NCBI RefSeq assembly: GCF_900101815.1
Contig: NZ_FNAO01000002.1
Span: forward strand, 62,001 to 126,000
Direction: 5' to 3'
Length of the DNA: 64,000 nt
Source: Pricia antarctica
GTDB lineage: Bacteria > Bacteroidota > Bacteroidia > Flavobacteriales > Flavobacteriaceae
Shown: piece after piece, positions 44,794 to 53,248 of the stretch
How positions within the stretch are numbered: the first letter of the stretch is position 1
How the letters are laid out: each line of letters opens with the position of its first letter
Program-made: the position numbers and the translations under genes
Notes under the pieces: generated by a model
Databases searched by the model: none
Seen by the model: the letters and a program-made list of their open reading frames with translations, nothing else
Told to the model about the DNA's origin: nothing

Positions 44794-45231
44794 CTAATTG
44801 GATACTACAACCACATTCCCACTTTGGGTCGCCCGATATTCAAGCATATCGTAATAGCGATTCCCGTCGTCGGGCCGATTGATCAACTGGCCCGTAAACA
44901 GGCTATATTCATAGTTTTCGCAGGAACAGGTAGCGGTCAGGCCTTTCAGTAGCAGCGTTGAACAGTCATTGGGAGCATGGTTGGGGCAACTAGCCTCAAA
45001 AGCGCGATATTGACCGATGGTCGCTTGTATGACAAAAAAACCTCGGGTGCCAATACCCGGGTTATCGACGAAAACAGGATTGCCAAAGTTGGTCAACGGG
45101 CTGTACAGGGGCAAGTTCAGGTTCATAGGGAAGCGAAAACCAATTTCCTGCAAATACGGGTTACGCGTCCCCAGGTCATTATCGCAAGAGAACAGGGTTA
45201 CCCATAAAATCAAGCCTATCAGACGAGCCAT
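44794..45231 (-). CDS. Rieske-like lipoprotein with incomplete cluster site
   Basis: The 145-residue product has a lipoprotein signal ending LFSC at Cys16. Its C-terminal half looks like a Rieske fold: ASCPNHAPNDC corresponds to the first cluster loop and TCSCENYEYSLFTGQLI to the second. In a true Rieske protein the second loop is C-x-C/x-H-G; here Asn/Glu replaces the His, so a normal 2Fe-2S cluster is unlikely. Similar lipoproteins are frequent in Flavobacteria. The role is unknown, possibly structural. Confidence 0.6.
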   Translation of the reverse strand: MARLIGLILWVTLFSCDNDLGTRNPYLQEIGFRFPMNLNLPLYSPLTNFGNPVFVDNPGIGTRGFFVIQATIGQYRAFEASCPNHAPNDCSTLLLKGLTATCSCENYEYSLFTGQLINRPDDGNRYYDMLEYRATQSGNVVVVSN

Positions 45232-45270
45232 AGTTTCAATGCTGAGTTACAAAATTGAACAAATTTTATG

Positions 45271-45278
45271 TATATTTG
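45271..45278 (+). promoter_or_regulatory. Putative -7 box of the greA promoter
   Basis: TATATTTG matches TAnnTTTG. The leader to ATG 45413 would be about 128 bases and includes AAACCTT ... AAGGTTT that can pair. A TTG lies only 13 bases upstream, shorter than usual. Confidence 0.35.
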
Positions 45279-45412
45279 CGTTAAATCCTCTCTAAAAAAG
45301 CTGAGTTTACTACGGCCTACATGGAGGATTTTCCTATTGTATTTCACTGATGTAAACCTTTGCAAAAGGTAGAAGGTTTATACCGGTGTATTATTTATTT
45401 AACGAGAATATC

Positions 45413-45889
45413 ATGGGTAACGTATCCTATTATACCAAAGAAGGATTAAAAAAATTGAGGGATGAACTCAATAAGCTAAAGGATGTTGAACGTCCCAAAG
45501 CTTCGCAGGCCATCGGGGAAGCGCGTGACAAAGGTGATTTGTCCGAAAATGCGGAATATGACGCGGCCAAGGAAGCACAGGGGCTTTTGGAAATGAAAAT
45601 TTCCAAAATGGAGGAAACCCTTTCCAACGCACGTCTTATCGATGAATCCCAACTCGACATCTCAAAGGTTCTGGTACTTTCGACAGTCAAGCTGAAGAAC
45701 CAGAACAATGGTATGGAAATGAAGTATACCCTGGTGGCCGAAAGCGAAGCAGACCTCAAATCGGGCAAGATATCTGTAGGCTCCCCCATCGGAAAAGGAC
45801 TTTTGGGCAAAAAAGTAGGGGACACCGCGGAAATTACCGTGCCGAACGGTACCTTGAAATTTGAAATTTTGGAGATAACAAGGCAGTAG
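45413..45889 (+). CDS. greA: Transcription elongation factor GreA
   Basis: GreA binds RNA polymerase and stimulates cleavage of backtracked RNA. The 158-residue protein has the normal length when started at ATG 45413 (MGNVSYYTKEGLKKL). Residues 1-75 form the coiled coil with the conserved tip DKGDLSENAEYDAAKE, and the C-terminal FKBP-like domain contains SPIGKGLLGKKVGD. A start at 45386 would add nine unneeded residues. A HIT protein gene follows 102 bases later. Confidence 0.96.
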   Translation: MGNVSYYTKEGLKKLRDELNKLKDVERPKASQAIGEARDKGDLSENAEYDAAKEAQGLLEMKISKMEETLSNARLIDESQLDISKVLVLSTVKLKNQNNGMEMKYTLVAESEADLKSGKISVGSPIGKGLLGKKVGDTAEITVPNGTLKFEILEITRQ

Positions 45890-45991
45890 CAACGGCAGTT
45901 GTCATTGAGCCGATTTTTAACCTGAAAATAAACTTAGAACCTTGTTCCAATACACTTTTTAATTGCTTCCATAAACCATAAACACTTTCCC

Positions 45992-46387
45992 ATGTCAAGC
46001 ATCTTCACGAAAATCATCAACGGGGAAATTCCCAGCTATAAAATAGCGGAAGACGACGACTTCTTTGCGTTTTTAGATATCAATCCGAATGCCAAGGGAC
46101 ATACGCTCTGCATCCCAAAAAAGGAAGTAGATAAGGTTATGGATTTAGATGAGGTAACGTTTATGGGGTTAATGGCCTTTTCAAGAAAAGTGGGCAAGGC
46201 CATTGAAGCGGCCATTGATTGCAAGCGGGTCGGCTTAACGGTTATTGGATTGGAAGTGCCCCATGTACACGTGCACTTAATTCCCTTGAACGAAATGGGC
46301 GATGCCACCTTTCAGCATAAGATATCGCTTACCGAAGAGGAATTTAAGACGATTGCGGAGAAAATTCGGTCTAAACTCTCCATGTGA
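45992..46387 (+). CDS. HIT family nucleotide hydrolase
   Basis: The 131-residue protein carries the histidine-triad motif HVHVHLIPL at 91-99 (H91, H93, H95), with the fold's SSIFTKIINGEIPSYKI start and KGHTLCIPKKEV segment. HIT proteins of this class hydrolyse nucleoside phosphoramidates or dinucleotides. The greA-HIT order is frequent in Bacteroidota and may reflect cotranscription. Confidence 0.93.
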   Translation: MSSIFTKIINGEIPSYKIAEDDDFFAFLDINPNAKGHTLCIPKKEVDKVMDLDEVTFMGLMAFSRKVGKAIEAAIDCKRVGLTVIGLEVPHVHVHLIPLNEMGDATFQHKISLTEEEFKTIAEKIRSKLSM

Positions 46388-46482
46388 ATCAGAAATTATT
46401 ATTTACTGGAACGGACAAAAGTATTTGAAAAGGAGTATAAACGCTAAGCCAATCGGCGGGCAGCGCAGCTAGAAATGTCCAT

Positions 46483-46839
46483 TTAGAGAAGTTCCCCTCC
46501 TTTGATAAAAAGATATACCCCCGCAGCTACTACGACTATCAACAAAAGCATCAAAATCCAAAATAGCGTTGTGAACTGTAGGGAGGTTCTTTCCGGCACT
46601 ACCATTTTCTGGTAATATTTAAAGGTGCGTTCAATGTCGTCAGTCCACTTTACGGGGTATATCGTTGAGCCACACGTGTTGCATACCAATTGGTGGGTTA
46701 CTTCGTTGGTGGTTCTATGGGACAGCTTCCCGTAGCGGTGCTTTTGATAAAAAGACAACTTTAGGTCTTGGTTAAAACACTCCGGACAATTGTTCGTCAG
46801 GTTGGATTGCTTTATCGTTACCAGTTTTTCTTTTGCCAT
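46483..46839 (-). CDS. Zinc-ribbon membrane protein of unknown function
   Basis: The 118-residue product has an N-terminal zinc ribbon with CPEC (C18, C21) and CNTC (C53, C56), and one hydrophobic helix at about 92-113. The zinc ribbon would face the cytoplasm if the C-terminus is outside. I do not recognise the family. It is followed upstream (110 bases) by a histidine kinase on the same strand, without clear coupling. Confidence 0.7.
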   Translation of the reverse strand: MAKEKLVTIKQSNLTNNCPECFNQDLKLSFYQKHRYGKLSHRTTNEVTHQLVCNTCGSTIYPVKWTDDIERTFKYYQKMVVPERTSLQFTTLFWILMLLLIVVVAAGVYLFIKGGELL

Positions 46840-46949
46840 ATCTATCTACTAAAATAAGGTAAAAATTTAGAATTCTTCCCAGACAACTTGGACAAGTCCA
46901 TATTTCCTACATCCCGTCTTTAACTCTTTTACTTTTTTCACCCCTAAAA

Positions 46950-48101
46950 CTACGAAGCATAAATCCGTAAGGATATCTGCATCACGGTACCCTCCTTACT
47001 CGACGATAGTACTTTTATTTTTCCATCATGATATTCCTCAATGATTCTTTTCACTAAGGATAGGCCCAATCCCCATCCGCGTTTTTTCGAAGTGAACCCA
47101 GGGTTAAAAATGGCATGAAAATCGCTTTTCGATATGCCGTGACCCGTATCGGAAACCTGTATACATACGTTTTTGCCGTTCGGGAGGATTTCAATGGCAA
47201 TATCTCCCTTGCCCTTCATGGCATCGATGCCGTTTTTCACAAGATTTTCTATGGTCCAATGGTAGAGGGCGTGGTTTAATAACACCGGCATGTGTTCAAC
47301 TTGTGAGTCGAACGAGAAATTGATCAATTTCGAACTTCGTAGTTTCAGATAATCATAGGCCTCCTTCGTTTCTTTCACAATATCGTGGGCATCGAGCTTG
47401 GGCAACGAGCCGATTTTCGAGAAGCGTTCGGTTATCGTTTGCAAGCGGTCGATATCCTTTTCGATTTCCTTAGTGACCTCGGGGTTGATGTTTTCCGCTT
47501 TTAAAAGCTCGTTCCAGCCTAAGAGCGACGACAGGGGTGTACCTATTTGATGGGCGGTTTCTTTGGCCATTCCCGCCCACAGCTTGTTCTGTTCCGAAGC
47601 TTTGCTGGTCTTGAAGAAAAAGAAAATGACCGTTCCAAAGAGAAAAATAATGAGCAAAAGGGCGATGGGATAAAATTTTAACTTGTTCAGTACTTCGGAG
47701 TTGCCATAATATAAGGTGGCCAAATGCTCGCCTTGCTGATCAATGGATATCGGAACGTTTACTTGACTGTATCTTTTGATGAGATTTGCTACGTCGAGGG
47801 AATCCAGTTCCTTTTCGGAATCCATGTTGTTGGTTTTTGTCGAACCGTCCTTATTGACCAAGATCATGGGGGTAGAGGTATTGTTCTGAAACACTTTGAG
47901 GTGCAAGTTGCCCAGATCGGCATCTTCTGAAGATTGTTGGAATTCGGATTGCGCGGTCGCCCAGATTTCCATTTTAAGACGCTCTTCTTCCTTGAATTTC
48001 TTGAAAAAACTATTCGTGTTCCAAAGAATAAGGCTTACGATAACAAAGGAAGCTATCAATAAAACAATATTGGAGGATTTGTTTTTAGGATTAAAATTCA
48101 T
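46950..48101 (-). CDS. Sensor histidine kinase
   Basis: The 383-residue membrane protein has TM helices at about 11-28 and 144-163, a periplasmic segment of about 115 residues between them, and a cytoplasmic kinase with the phospho-acceptor His184 in ETAHQIGTPLSSL, an N-box (ENLVKNGIDAM) and G-boxes (DTGHGIS; GWGLGLSLVKRI). The HQIGTPLSSL form of the H-box is common in Bacteroidota kinases. No response regulator lies adjacent, so its partner is unknown. It is divergent from the DUF3127 gene. Confidence 0.92.
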   Translation of the reverse strand: MNFNPKNKSSNIVLLIASFVIVSLILWNTNSFFKKFKEEERLKMEIWATAQSEFQQSSEDADLGNLHLKVFQNNTSTPMILVNKDGSTKTNNMDSEKELDSLDVANLIKRYSQVNVPISIDQQGEHLATLYYGNSEVLNKLKFYPIALLLIIFLFGTVIFFFFKTSKASEQNKLWAGMAKETAHQIGTPLSSLLGWNELLKAENINPEVTKEIEKDIDRLQTITERFSKIGSLPKLDAHDIVKETKEAYDYLKLRSSKLINFSFDSQVEHMPVLLNHALYHWTIENLVKNGIDAMKGKGDIAIEILPNGKNVCIQVSDTGHGISKSDFHAIFNPGFTSKKRGWGLGLSLVKRIIEEYHDGKIKVLSSSKEGTVMQISLRIYAS

Positions 48102-48315
48102 CCGATCAGAGTATCTTTTGCGACCGATTTAGGGGGATGGCTTTACCGTGCTATGGGTTCTTGTCAAAGATAACGCAATTTGGACTAAAATGGTATGCAG
48201 GGCCATAGGCTACTGTTTATTTCTTGTGATAACTTGAGGATAAATTATTAGGAGGATTAACCCAATACTGCTACTTTTAATGCTTAAAATTTTAGTTAAC
48301 ATATAATTCATAGTC

Positions 48316-48693
48316 ATGGAAGTAGAAGGAAAAATAAAAAAAATCGAAGAAACGAAGGAATATGGCAATAATGGTTTTAGAAAGCGGGAAGTAATTATCA
48401 CTACCGAGGAGCAGTATCCGCAACCTATCGCCGTTGAGTTCGTTCAAGACAAGACCGATTTGCTCAATAACTACAGCGTCGGACAAAACGTAAAAATCAG
48501 TATCAATCTTCGCGGCCGGGAGTGGACCAACCCTCAGGGCGAGGTCAAATATTTCAACTCCATTCAAGGCTGGCGTATCGAAAACCTTGAGGGCGCACAG
48601 GAAAGCAACGCTGCGCCACCAGTACCACCGGCAGAAGCTTTTGCCCCAGCTGACAACCTGAACGAAGAAGATCACGACGATCTACCGTTTTAA
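48316..48693 (+). CDS. DUF3127 protein, OB-fold-like with SSB-type acidic tail
   Basis: The 125-residue protein begins with a beta-rich domain (MEVEGKIKKIEETKEYGNNG; VEFVQDKTDLLNNYSVGQNV; FNSIQGWRIE) that I recognise as DUF3127 and that looks like an OB fold. A proline/alanine linker follows and the end is EEDHDDLPF. This end matches the acidic, aromatic-terminated tip of single-stranded-DNA-binding proteins (DDDIPF), used to recruit repair proteins. A role in binding nucleic acid and partners is inferred. Confidence 0.8.
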   Translation: MEVEGKIKKIEETKEYGNNGFRKREVIITTEEQYPQPIAVEFVQDKTDLLNNYSVGQNVKISINLRGREWTNPQGEVKYFNSIQGWRIENLEGAQESNAAPPVPPAEAFAPADNLNEEDHDDLPF

Positions 48694-48698
48694 GGAAA

Positions 48699-48820
48699 AT
48701 GTCACCCTGAGTACTAAGGCTACGCTCAGCGTAAACTAAAGTTAAAGGTTTGTCAATCCGCGGGGCGGTAATCTGCTTTAGGATACCTATCCCGAATACT
48801 TCGACCACTCGGTTAAAACA
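48699..48820 (+). repeat. Degenerate dispersed repeat (TGTCACCCTGAG type)
   Basis: TGTCACCCTGAG starts here and CTGAG/CTCAG are inverted around the first 30 bases; further on CTTCGACCACTC appears. The start motif resembles the TGTC-x-C-CC-GAG unit seen three times inside leuS in this window, and dispersed palindromes of Flavobacteriia. Membership is inference. Confidence 0.35.
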
Positions 48821-48876
48821 GGCTTAACATAGCGCTAGGTTCGGCCGTTGGTTTGAAACCTTTCAGACTGTTAATC

Positions 48877-48917
48877 AAAACGACCCCTTAGGTTTTGAAA
48901 ACCTGAGGGGTCGTTTT
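48877..48917. terminator. Terminator before aat
   Basis: AAAACGACCCCTTAGGTTTT (48877-48896) pairs with the opposite arm up to 48917 with one mismatch, ending in T on the plus strand and A on the other, so it can act in both directions. The aat promoter lies directly downstream. Confidence 0.7.
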
Positions 48918-48947
48918 GTAATGCAGTGTTAGGATTCCGTAATTTTG
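48915..48947 (+). promoter_or_regulatory. Promoter of aat
   Basis: TTTG (48915-48918), a 21-base spacer and TAATTTTG (48940-48947) match the Bacteroidota consensus. The -7 box lies within the upstream part of the open frame of aat, so translation must start downstream of it. Confidence 0.55.
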
Positions 48948-48988
48948 GACAAAATCATTTCTTGAACACCAATGAAAGCATCAATACT

Positions 48989-49633
48989 TTGATTTTCCTG
49001 AATGCCCAATTGGAATTTCCGCCGGCAGAAAGCGCCAGTGCCGAAGGCCTTTTGGCAGTAGGCGGCGACCTATCACCCGAACGTCTCATTTTAGCGTACC
49101 GAAGCGGAATCTTCCCATGGTTCGATACCGATTCGCCGATATTGTGGTGGAGTCCCGATCCGAGAATGGTCTTATTTCCCCATAAAATAAAAATCTCAAA
49201 AAGTATGCGGAAGGTATTGAGAAGCGGCCGGTTCCGATTGACGCAGAACACCTGTTTCGAAAAGGTCATCGACCATTGTTCCCACATCAAAAGAACGGGT
49301 CAAAAGGGCACTTGGATTACCGCCGAGATGATCGAAGCCTATATCGAACTCCATAGCCAAGGCTTCGCTAAATCGTATGAGGTATGGGAAAACGACCAGC
49401 TAGTCGGCGGACTTTACGGTATTGACCTCGGTCACGTTTTCTGTGGTGAAAGCATGTTCAGTACGGTCAGCAATGCCTCAAAATTCGGTTTTATAAAACT
49501 GGCCCAAGAGCTGGAAGCCAACGCCTACTCGCTAATCGATTGCCAAGTCTATAATGAACACTTGGAAAGTTTGGGTGCCAAAGAAATACCGAGGAGCGAA
49601 TTCCTCGAATTTTTAGAGGCTCAGCACCAATGA
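48989..49633 (+). CDS. aat: Leucyl/phenylalanyl-tRNA-protein transferase
   Basis: Aat transfers Leu or Phe to proteins with N-terminal Lys or Arg, marking them for ClpAP (bacterial N-end rule). Conserved segments are EGLLAVGGDLSPERLILAYR, GIFPWF, ILWWSPDPRMV, and the C-terminal HVFCGESMFS and YSLIDCQVYNEHL. The frame is open from a GTG at 48926, but the promoter -7 box (48940-48947) lies inside that extension, and the family starts near MIFLNAQLEFPP; I therefore chose the TTG at 48989 (214 residues). It ends 21 bases inside the convergent DUF2490 gene. Confidence 0.9.
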   Translation: MIFLNAQLEFPPAESASAEGLLAVGGDLSPERLILAYRSGIFPWFDTDSPILWWSPDPRMVLFPHKIKISKSMRKVLRSGRFRLTQNTCFEKVIDHCSHIKRTGQKGTWITAEMIEAYIELHSQGFAKSYEVWENDQLVGGLYGIDLGHVFCGESMFSTVSNASKFGFIKLAQELEANAYSLIDCQVYNEHLESLGAKEIPRSEFLEFLEAQHQ

Positions 49634-50296
49634 AGTCAGCAGTAAAAGTGCATTTTCAATGCTTTGGGTATAGTTTACTATCCGATATTGGGTGCCTACC
49701 TCTAGCTTGATCGTATGGTTTACCAGCCAACCGATATTCACGGTTAGGCGTTGATCGAATTGGGAGCTTTTACCGCTGGCCACGCTTAAAAGGCTTTCTG
49801 TCGAAACCACGAAATAAGGCTCGCCAACATCCAATTTTTCACCGCTTATCGGAAGGTCCATGGCCAGGCGATAGCGAAAACGATGGGTGGTCAACGACGG
49901 GCGTATACGCTGTTCCGCCCTGAGTCGCTCACCGAAGCGCAGGCTGCCGCGCTTATGGTTTATATCATATTGTTGGGTGAAGCGGAGTTCGTTTTCGGCT
50001 CCATCGAAAGCCTCCCGAAATTGGTATAGTAAGCCGAGGGCGATACTTTGGTTGTAGGCAATCTTTAGTTCTGAAAAATGCGAAATTTCTAATTGTCGGG
50101 CCCGAAGTTGCAATTTTTCATCATAAATAGTGCTGCGCTGCGTTATTTGGAAGATGTGTTTATAATTGGTCGCCACCTTATAGTTCATTGCGACGTTGGG
50201 CTCAAAATTTCCGGTAAAATTAGCCTGGCCCGAAAGGGTATGGCCCAAGAAAAGGGCAAAAACCAAAAGGAGGCCTTTAGTAAAGAATATGGTCAT
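49613..50296 (-). CDS. DUF2490 family outer-membrane protein
   Basis: The 227-residue product has a signal peptide (ATG 50296; MTIFFTKGLLLVFALFLGHT...SGQ) and a series of amphipathic strands with the family segments RFGERLRAEQRIRP, RFRYRLAMDLPI and GTQYRIVNYT. It is probably a small beta barrel of unknown function. An in-frame extension to 50404 would overlap the upstream gene by 128 bases; with the chosen start the overlap is 20 bases, suggesting coupling with the secreted protein gene upstream. Confidence 0.78.
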   Translation of the reverse strand: MTIFFTKGLLLVFALFLGHTLSGQANFTGNFEPNVAMNYKVATNYKHIFQITQRSTIYDEKLQLRARQLEISHFSELKIAYNQSIALGLLYQFREAFDGAENELRFTQQYDINHKRGSLRFGERLRAEQRIRPSLTTHRFRYRLAMDLPISGEKLDVGEPYFVVSTESLLSVASGKSSQFDQRLTVNIGWLVNHTIKLEVGTQYRIVNYTQSIENALLLLTSLVLSL

Positions 50297-50861
50297 AATT
50301 CGGGGGAAGCGATTTTCGGAAGTTTTCAAAATTACCATCGGCATCAAAAAGAATTTCGTATCGGGCAAAGCCTCTTTCCTTTTTTCCGAAGACAATGATT
50401 TCATATTTTATATAGGGCAACATCAGGTTTTGAAACGCATGTTTTACAATGGTCTCCGTATCATTTTTCCCTATGGGATATCGTTTTTGAATTCTTCGGA
50501 TGCGATATTTTAAGAAATCTTTTTCAAGATATTCCTTCATTTTCGAAAAAGTATCATCGGGAATATCGATTGCTCCTATTAAAAACTCAATATCTTCTAA
50601 AACTCCGTCTTCACTGAATTCCACGCTGTATTTCAAACGGTCCTTTTTGAACTTGGCCTCGTAGCTTGTCTTGGTACCGTCGGTCTCTCTATAAAATCGG
50701 ATGCGCCGGGCACCTTCTAATTTTTCGTCAATGTAGCTCAGGGCCTTTTCAGGAAACTGCGATTTTTTGATGCGATGCTCCCGCTCGTCTTTGTTCTGTG
50801 CGTGTGCCCAACATCCGCCCAATACTAGCAATAATGCGAAAAATATAGTCTTGTTTGCCAT
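50277..50861 (-). CDS. Secreted PepSY-like protein of unknown function
   Basis: The 194-residue product begins with a signal peptide (MANKTIFFALLLVLGGCWAHAQ) and holds two similar halves: residues 30-110 (SFQFPEKALSYIDEKL-like start, TSYEAKFKKDRLKYSVEFSE) and 120-194 (ALQNLMLPYIKYEIIVFGKK; YEILFDADGNF), each resembling a PepSY-like beta unit. It overlaps the DUF2490 gene by 20 bases and is likely cotranscribed with it. No function is known. Confidence 0.7.
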   Translation of the reverse strand: MANKTIFFALLLVLGGCWAHAQNKDEREHRIKKSQFPEKALSYIDEKLEGARRIRFYRETDGTKTSYEAKFKKDRLKYSVEFSEDGVLEDIEFLIGAIDIPDDTFSKMKEYLEKDFLKYRIRRIQKRYPIGKNDTETIVKHAFQNLMLPYIKYEIIVFGKKERGFARYEILFDADGNFENFRKSLPPNYDHILY

Positions 50862-50977
50862 TTTATGGAGAATAATTCAATTTTTGACCGATGACCCACG
50901 ACCGACGGAATGATAGGCACTTTTTATCTTATCCTCCAAGGCTTATATCTGCCCGGCAGGTCTGAAATCTACAACCT

Positions 50978-51541
50978 TCAAACCTTGTCATACCGGAAGC
51001 ATCCGATTTCATGGTCGTTCACCATCCCCGTGGCCTGCATGTTGGCATATATGACGGTGCTTCCGACAAATTTGAATCCCCTTTTCTTTAAATCTTTACT
51101 GAGGGCATCCGAAATTTCGGTGTTGGCAGGGGCATCCTTGTAGTTTTTGACGCTATTTTTGATAGGTTTTCCATCCACAAAGCCCCAAATATATTTGCTG
51201 AAACTTCCGAATTCCCTTTGAACCTCAATAAACGCTTGGGCGTTCGTAACGGTAGCGCTCACTTTTAATTTGTTCCTTACAATTCCCGCATCCTGTAGTA
51301 AAGAAGCGATTTTTAGTTCATCGTATTTCGCAATTTTCTCATAGTCGAAGTTGTCGAAAGCCCTCCTGAAATTTTCGCGTTTGCGGAGGATGGTTATCCA
51401 ACTTAGTCCCGCTTGAAAAGTTTCCAAAATTAGAAACTCGAACAAGGTATCATCGTTTTTGACGGGCACGCCCCATTCTTGGTCGTGATAGGCTTCGTAA
51501 AGTTCATCGCCGGCACACCAGCCACATCTGATTTTTTCCAT
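50978..51541 (-). CDS. tag: DNA-3-methyladenine glycosylase I
   Basis: Tag removes 3-methyladenine from alkylated DNA. The 187-residue protein has the typical length. RCGWC near the start and YHDQEWGVP (H19) give the first half of the zinc snap, and NDHEIGCFRY at the C-terminus gives the second. LETFQAGLSWITILRKRENFR is the conserved substrate region. ATG 51541 was chosen over 51613 because MEKIRCGW is the usual N-terminus. Confidence 0.94.
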   Translation of the reverse strand: MEKIRCGWCAGDELYEAYHDQEWGVPVKNDDTLFEFLILETFQAGLSWITILRKRENFRRAFDNFDYEKIAKYDELKIASLLQDAGIVRNKLKVSATVTNAQAFIEVQREFGSFSKYIWGFVDGKPIKNSVKNYKDAPANTEISDALSKDLKKRGFKFVGSTVIYANMQATGMVNDHEIGCFRYDKV

Positions 51542-51606
51542 AATCGGGAATTGGAATTTAAAGATATGTAAGTTTTTTGGAAGCCATTCTACCAAGGTAT
51601 CCGAAC

Positions 51607-51641
51607 TTTGCAACAGACGCCGTCAAATTCGATTATTTTTG
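51607..51641 (+). promoter_or_regulatory. Promoter of the thioredoxin-like gene
   Basis: TTTG (51607-51610), a 23-base spacer and TATTTTTG (51634-51641) match the consensus. Start of transcription near 51648 fits the ATG at 51672 and excludes an earlier TTG at 51639. Confidence 0.5.
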
Positions 51642-51671
51642 GGCTTTAAAAGCAAAACAATTAGAACCATA

Positions 51672-52289
51672 ATGCATAGTATGGAGAAAACAACCGAAAC
51701 ACTTGTTCAAGAAGGACTATTAAAAGCCATATCGTACGGTGATTATCGCAAGAAAGTATCCCAATTGGCAGCGGATGGCAAATCGACCGGCCCCGAGCAG
51801 ACTGAAGATTTAGCCAATTATACCCAGCTAAACGATAGGCGTATGAAACGGTTCGACAAAACCTTAAAGATAGATTCCGAATTTGTTTCTAAAATCGAAT
51901 CGATATCCGAAAAGATAACCTTATTGGTGCTGACCGAAAGCTGGTGTGGTGATGCGGCCCCTACATTGCCCGTAATGAATAAAATTGCCGAAATCAATGG
52001 GAGTATTGATTTTAAGATACTTCTACGGGACGAGAATCCGGCGTTGATGAATCGATTTTTGACGAATGGTGCTATGTCCATTCCCAAACTGATTCTGCTC
52101 GATGACAACAATAGGGTATTTGGTGCCTGGGGTCCAATACCGCAACGCGCCGCCCAATTGGTGCGGGAGCATAAAGAAAAACATGGCGAACTTTTGCCGG
52201 AAATTAAAGAGGAAATCCAGCACTGGTACAATAAGGATAAAGGAAGCAGTACGCTTCAGGAGGTAGTGGCGCTTCTTCCGGTTCAATAA
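51672..52289 (+). CDS. Thioredoxin-fold protein with a single active-site cysteine
   Basis: The 205-residue cytoplasmic protein has a helical N-terminal half (DYRKKVSQLAADGKS; DLANYTQLNDRRMKRFDK) and a thioredoxin-like C-terminal half. The active-site region reads ESWCGDAAPTLPVM, so the second cysteine of CxxC is Ala (CGDA). The cis-proline region is SIPKLILLDD. With one cysteine, a disulphide exchange via a partner thiol or a monothiol role is expected. ATG 51681 is an alternative start. Confidence 0.8.
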   Translation: MHSMEKTTETLVQEGLLKAISYGDYRKKVSQLAADGKSTGPEQTEDLANYTQLNDRRMKRFDKTLKIDSEFVSKIESISEKITLLVLTESWCGDAAPTLPVMNKIAEINGSIDFKILLRDENPALMNRFLTNGAMSIPKLILLDDNNRVFGAWGPIPQRAAQLVREHKEKHGELLPEIKEEIQHWYNKDKGSSTLQEVVALLPVQ

Positions 52290-52296
52290 GGTAGAC

Positions 52297-53025
52297 TTAG
52301 CGTGACTTTCCTTGAAAAATATAGGTGATGGTGCCTCTTTGCCTAGCTCTTTGATGCGAACTGAACTTTGCCTTCAAGGCATAGGCCACGGCATTCTCGA
52401 CCAGACAGCCGTTGGAGGTATCCGAATTTCTTGAGTTAAAATCGGCATCAATTACGTTTCCGGAATTATCTACTTCAATGTTTACGACCACTTTACCGCC
52501 TTCGATACAGGTGTATATTGGCGGGGGTAAGCGGTAATTAGTGCGGTTGGCCAACGAATAAAATACTGAGGTACGGCGTTTGGCGAGATTGTTGGTAAAT
52601 TCCTGCTTTTGGGCTTCTTTCTCGCCCAACAATTGTTCGGCCTGTTGCCGTTTCTTTTTTAGTTCCTTTACCCGTTCGGTATATTCGCCATCTGAAGGCT
52701 CGGTGGGGTCGTCGTTCTTGTCAGCGGCAGCTTCCCTTTCTTCCATCAGCTCTTCAAGGGTTTTGAAGGCTTCTGGATTCCCTTGACTGGGCTGCATAGC
52801 CTCGTTGTATGCCACATGACTTTTTACGGGGTCGATTTTCTGCTGCTCTTGCAGTTCTTCCTTTTGCTTCTCCAAATCTTTGATATCATCCTGCAATATC
52901 ATCTCCACCACATACTCGTCTACCGCTTCTTCTTTGCCCAAATGGATATTGTACAAGCACAAAATCACTATGGCCATCGAAAAAAGGGTAATCAAGAACG
53001 ATAACTGCTTCCGGTTGAGGTTCAT
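52297..53025 (-). CDS. TonB-like energy transducer with a long coiled linker
   Basis: The 242-residue protein has one N-terminal membrane helix (SFLITLFSMAIVILCLYNI), a charged periplasmic linker of about 110 residues rich in Glu, Lys and Gln rather than proline, and a C-terminal beta-alpha-beta domain (GGKVVVNIEVDNSGNVIDAD; NAVAYALKAKF) of TonB type. It would couple the inner-membrane force to outer-membrane receptors, although ExbB/ExbD are not seen nearby. ATG 53025 was chosen; the frame is open to 53082. Confidence 0.75.
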   Translation of the reverse strand: MNLNRKQLSFLITLFSMAIVILCLYNIHLGKEEAVDEYVVEMILQDDIKDLEKQKEELQEQQKIDPVKSHVAYNEAMQPSQGNPEAFKTLEELMEEREAAADKNDDPTEPSDGEYTERVKELKKKRQQAEQLLGEKEAQKQEFTNNLAKRRTSVFYSLANRTNYRLPPPIYTCIEGGKVVVNIEVDNSGNVIDADFNSRNSDTSNGCLVENAVAYALKAKFSSHQRARQRGTITYIFQGKSR

Positions 53026-53248
53026 CACCCTATAACCGAAATCGATCAGATATGTTTTAATTATTCGTTGAAGTGAGTGCAAAAGACTGTTTTTATGAAT
53101 GTTTCTTAAATTTAGTGATAAAATACGATATCGTTATTTACACATATTACAGTACCTCCATTTTTGGCCTAACGCATATCGCATTGCGCCAAACGCTTAT
53201 ATCAGCTTCAGTCGGAGAAGCCCTTAGGGTCGATCTGAATGATTCGGA

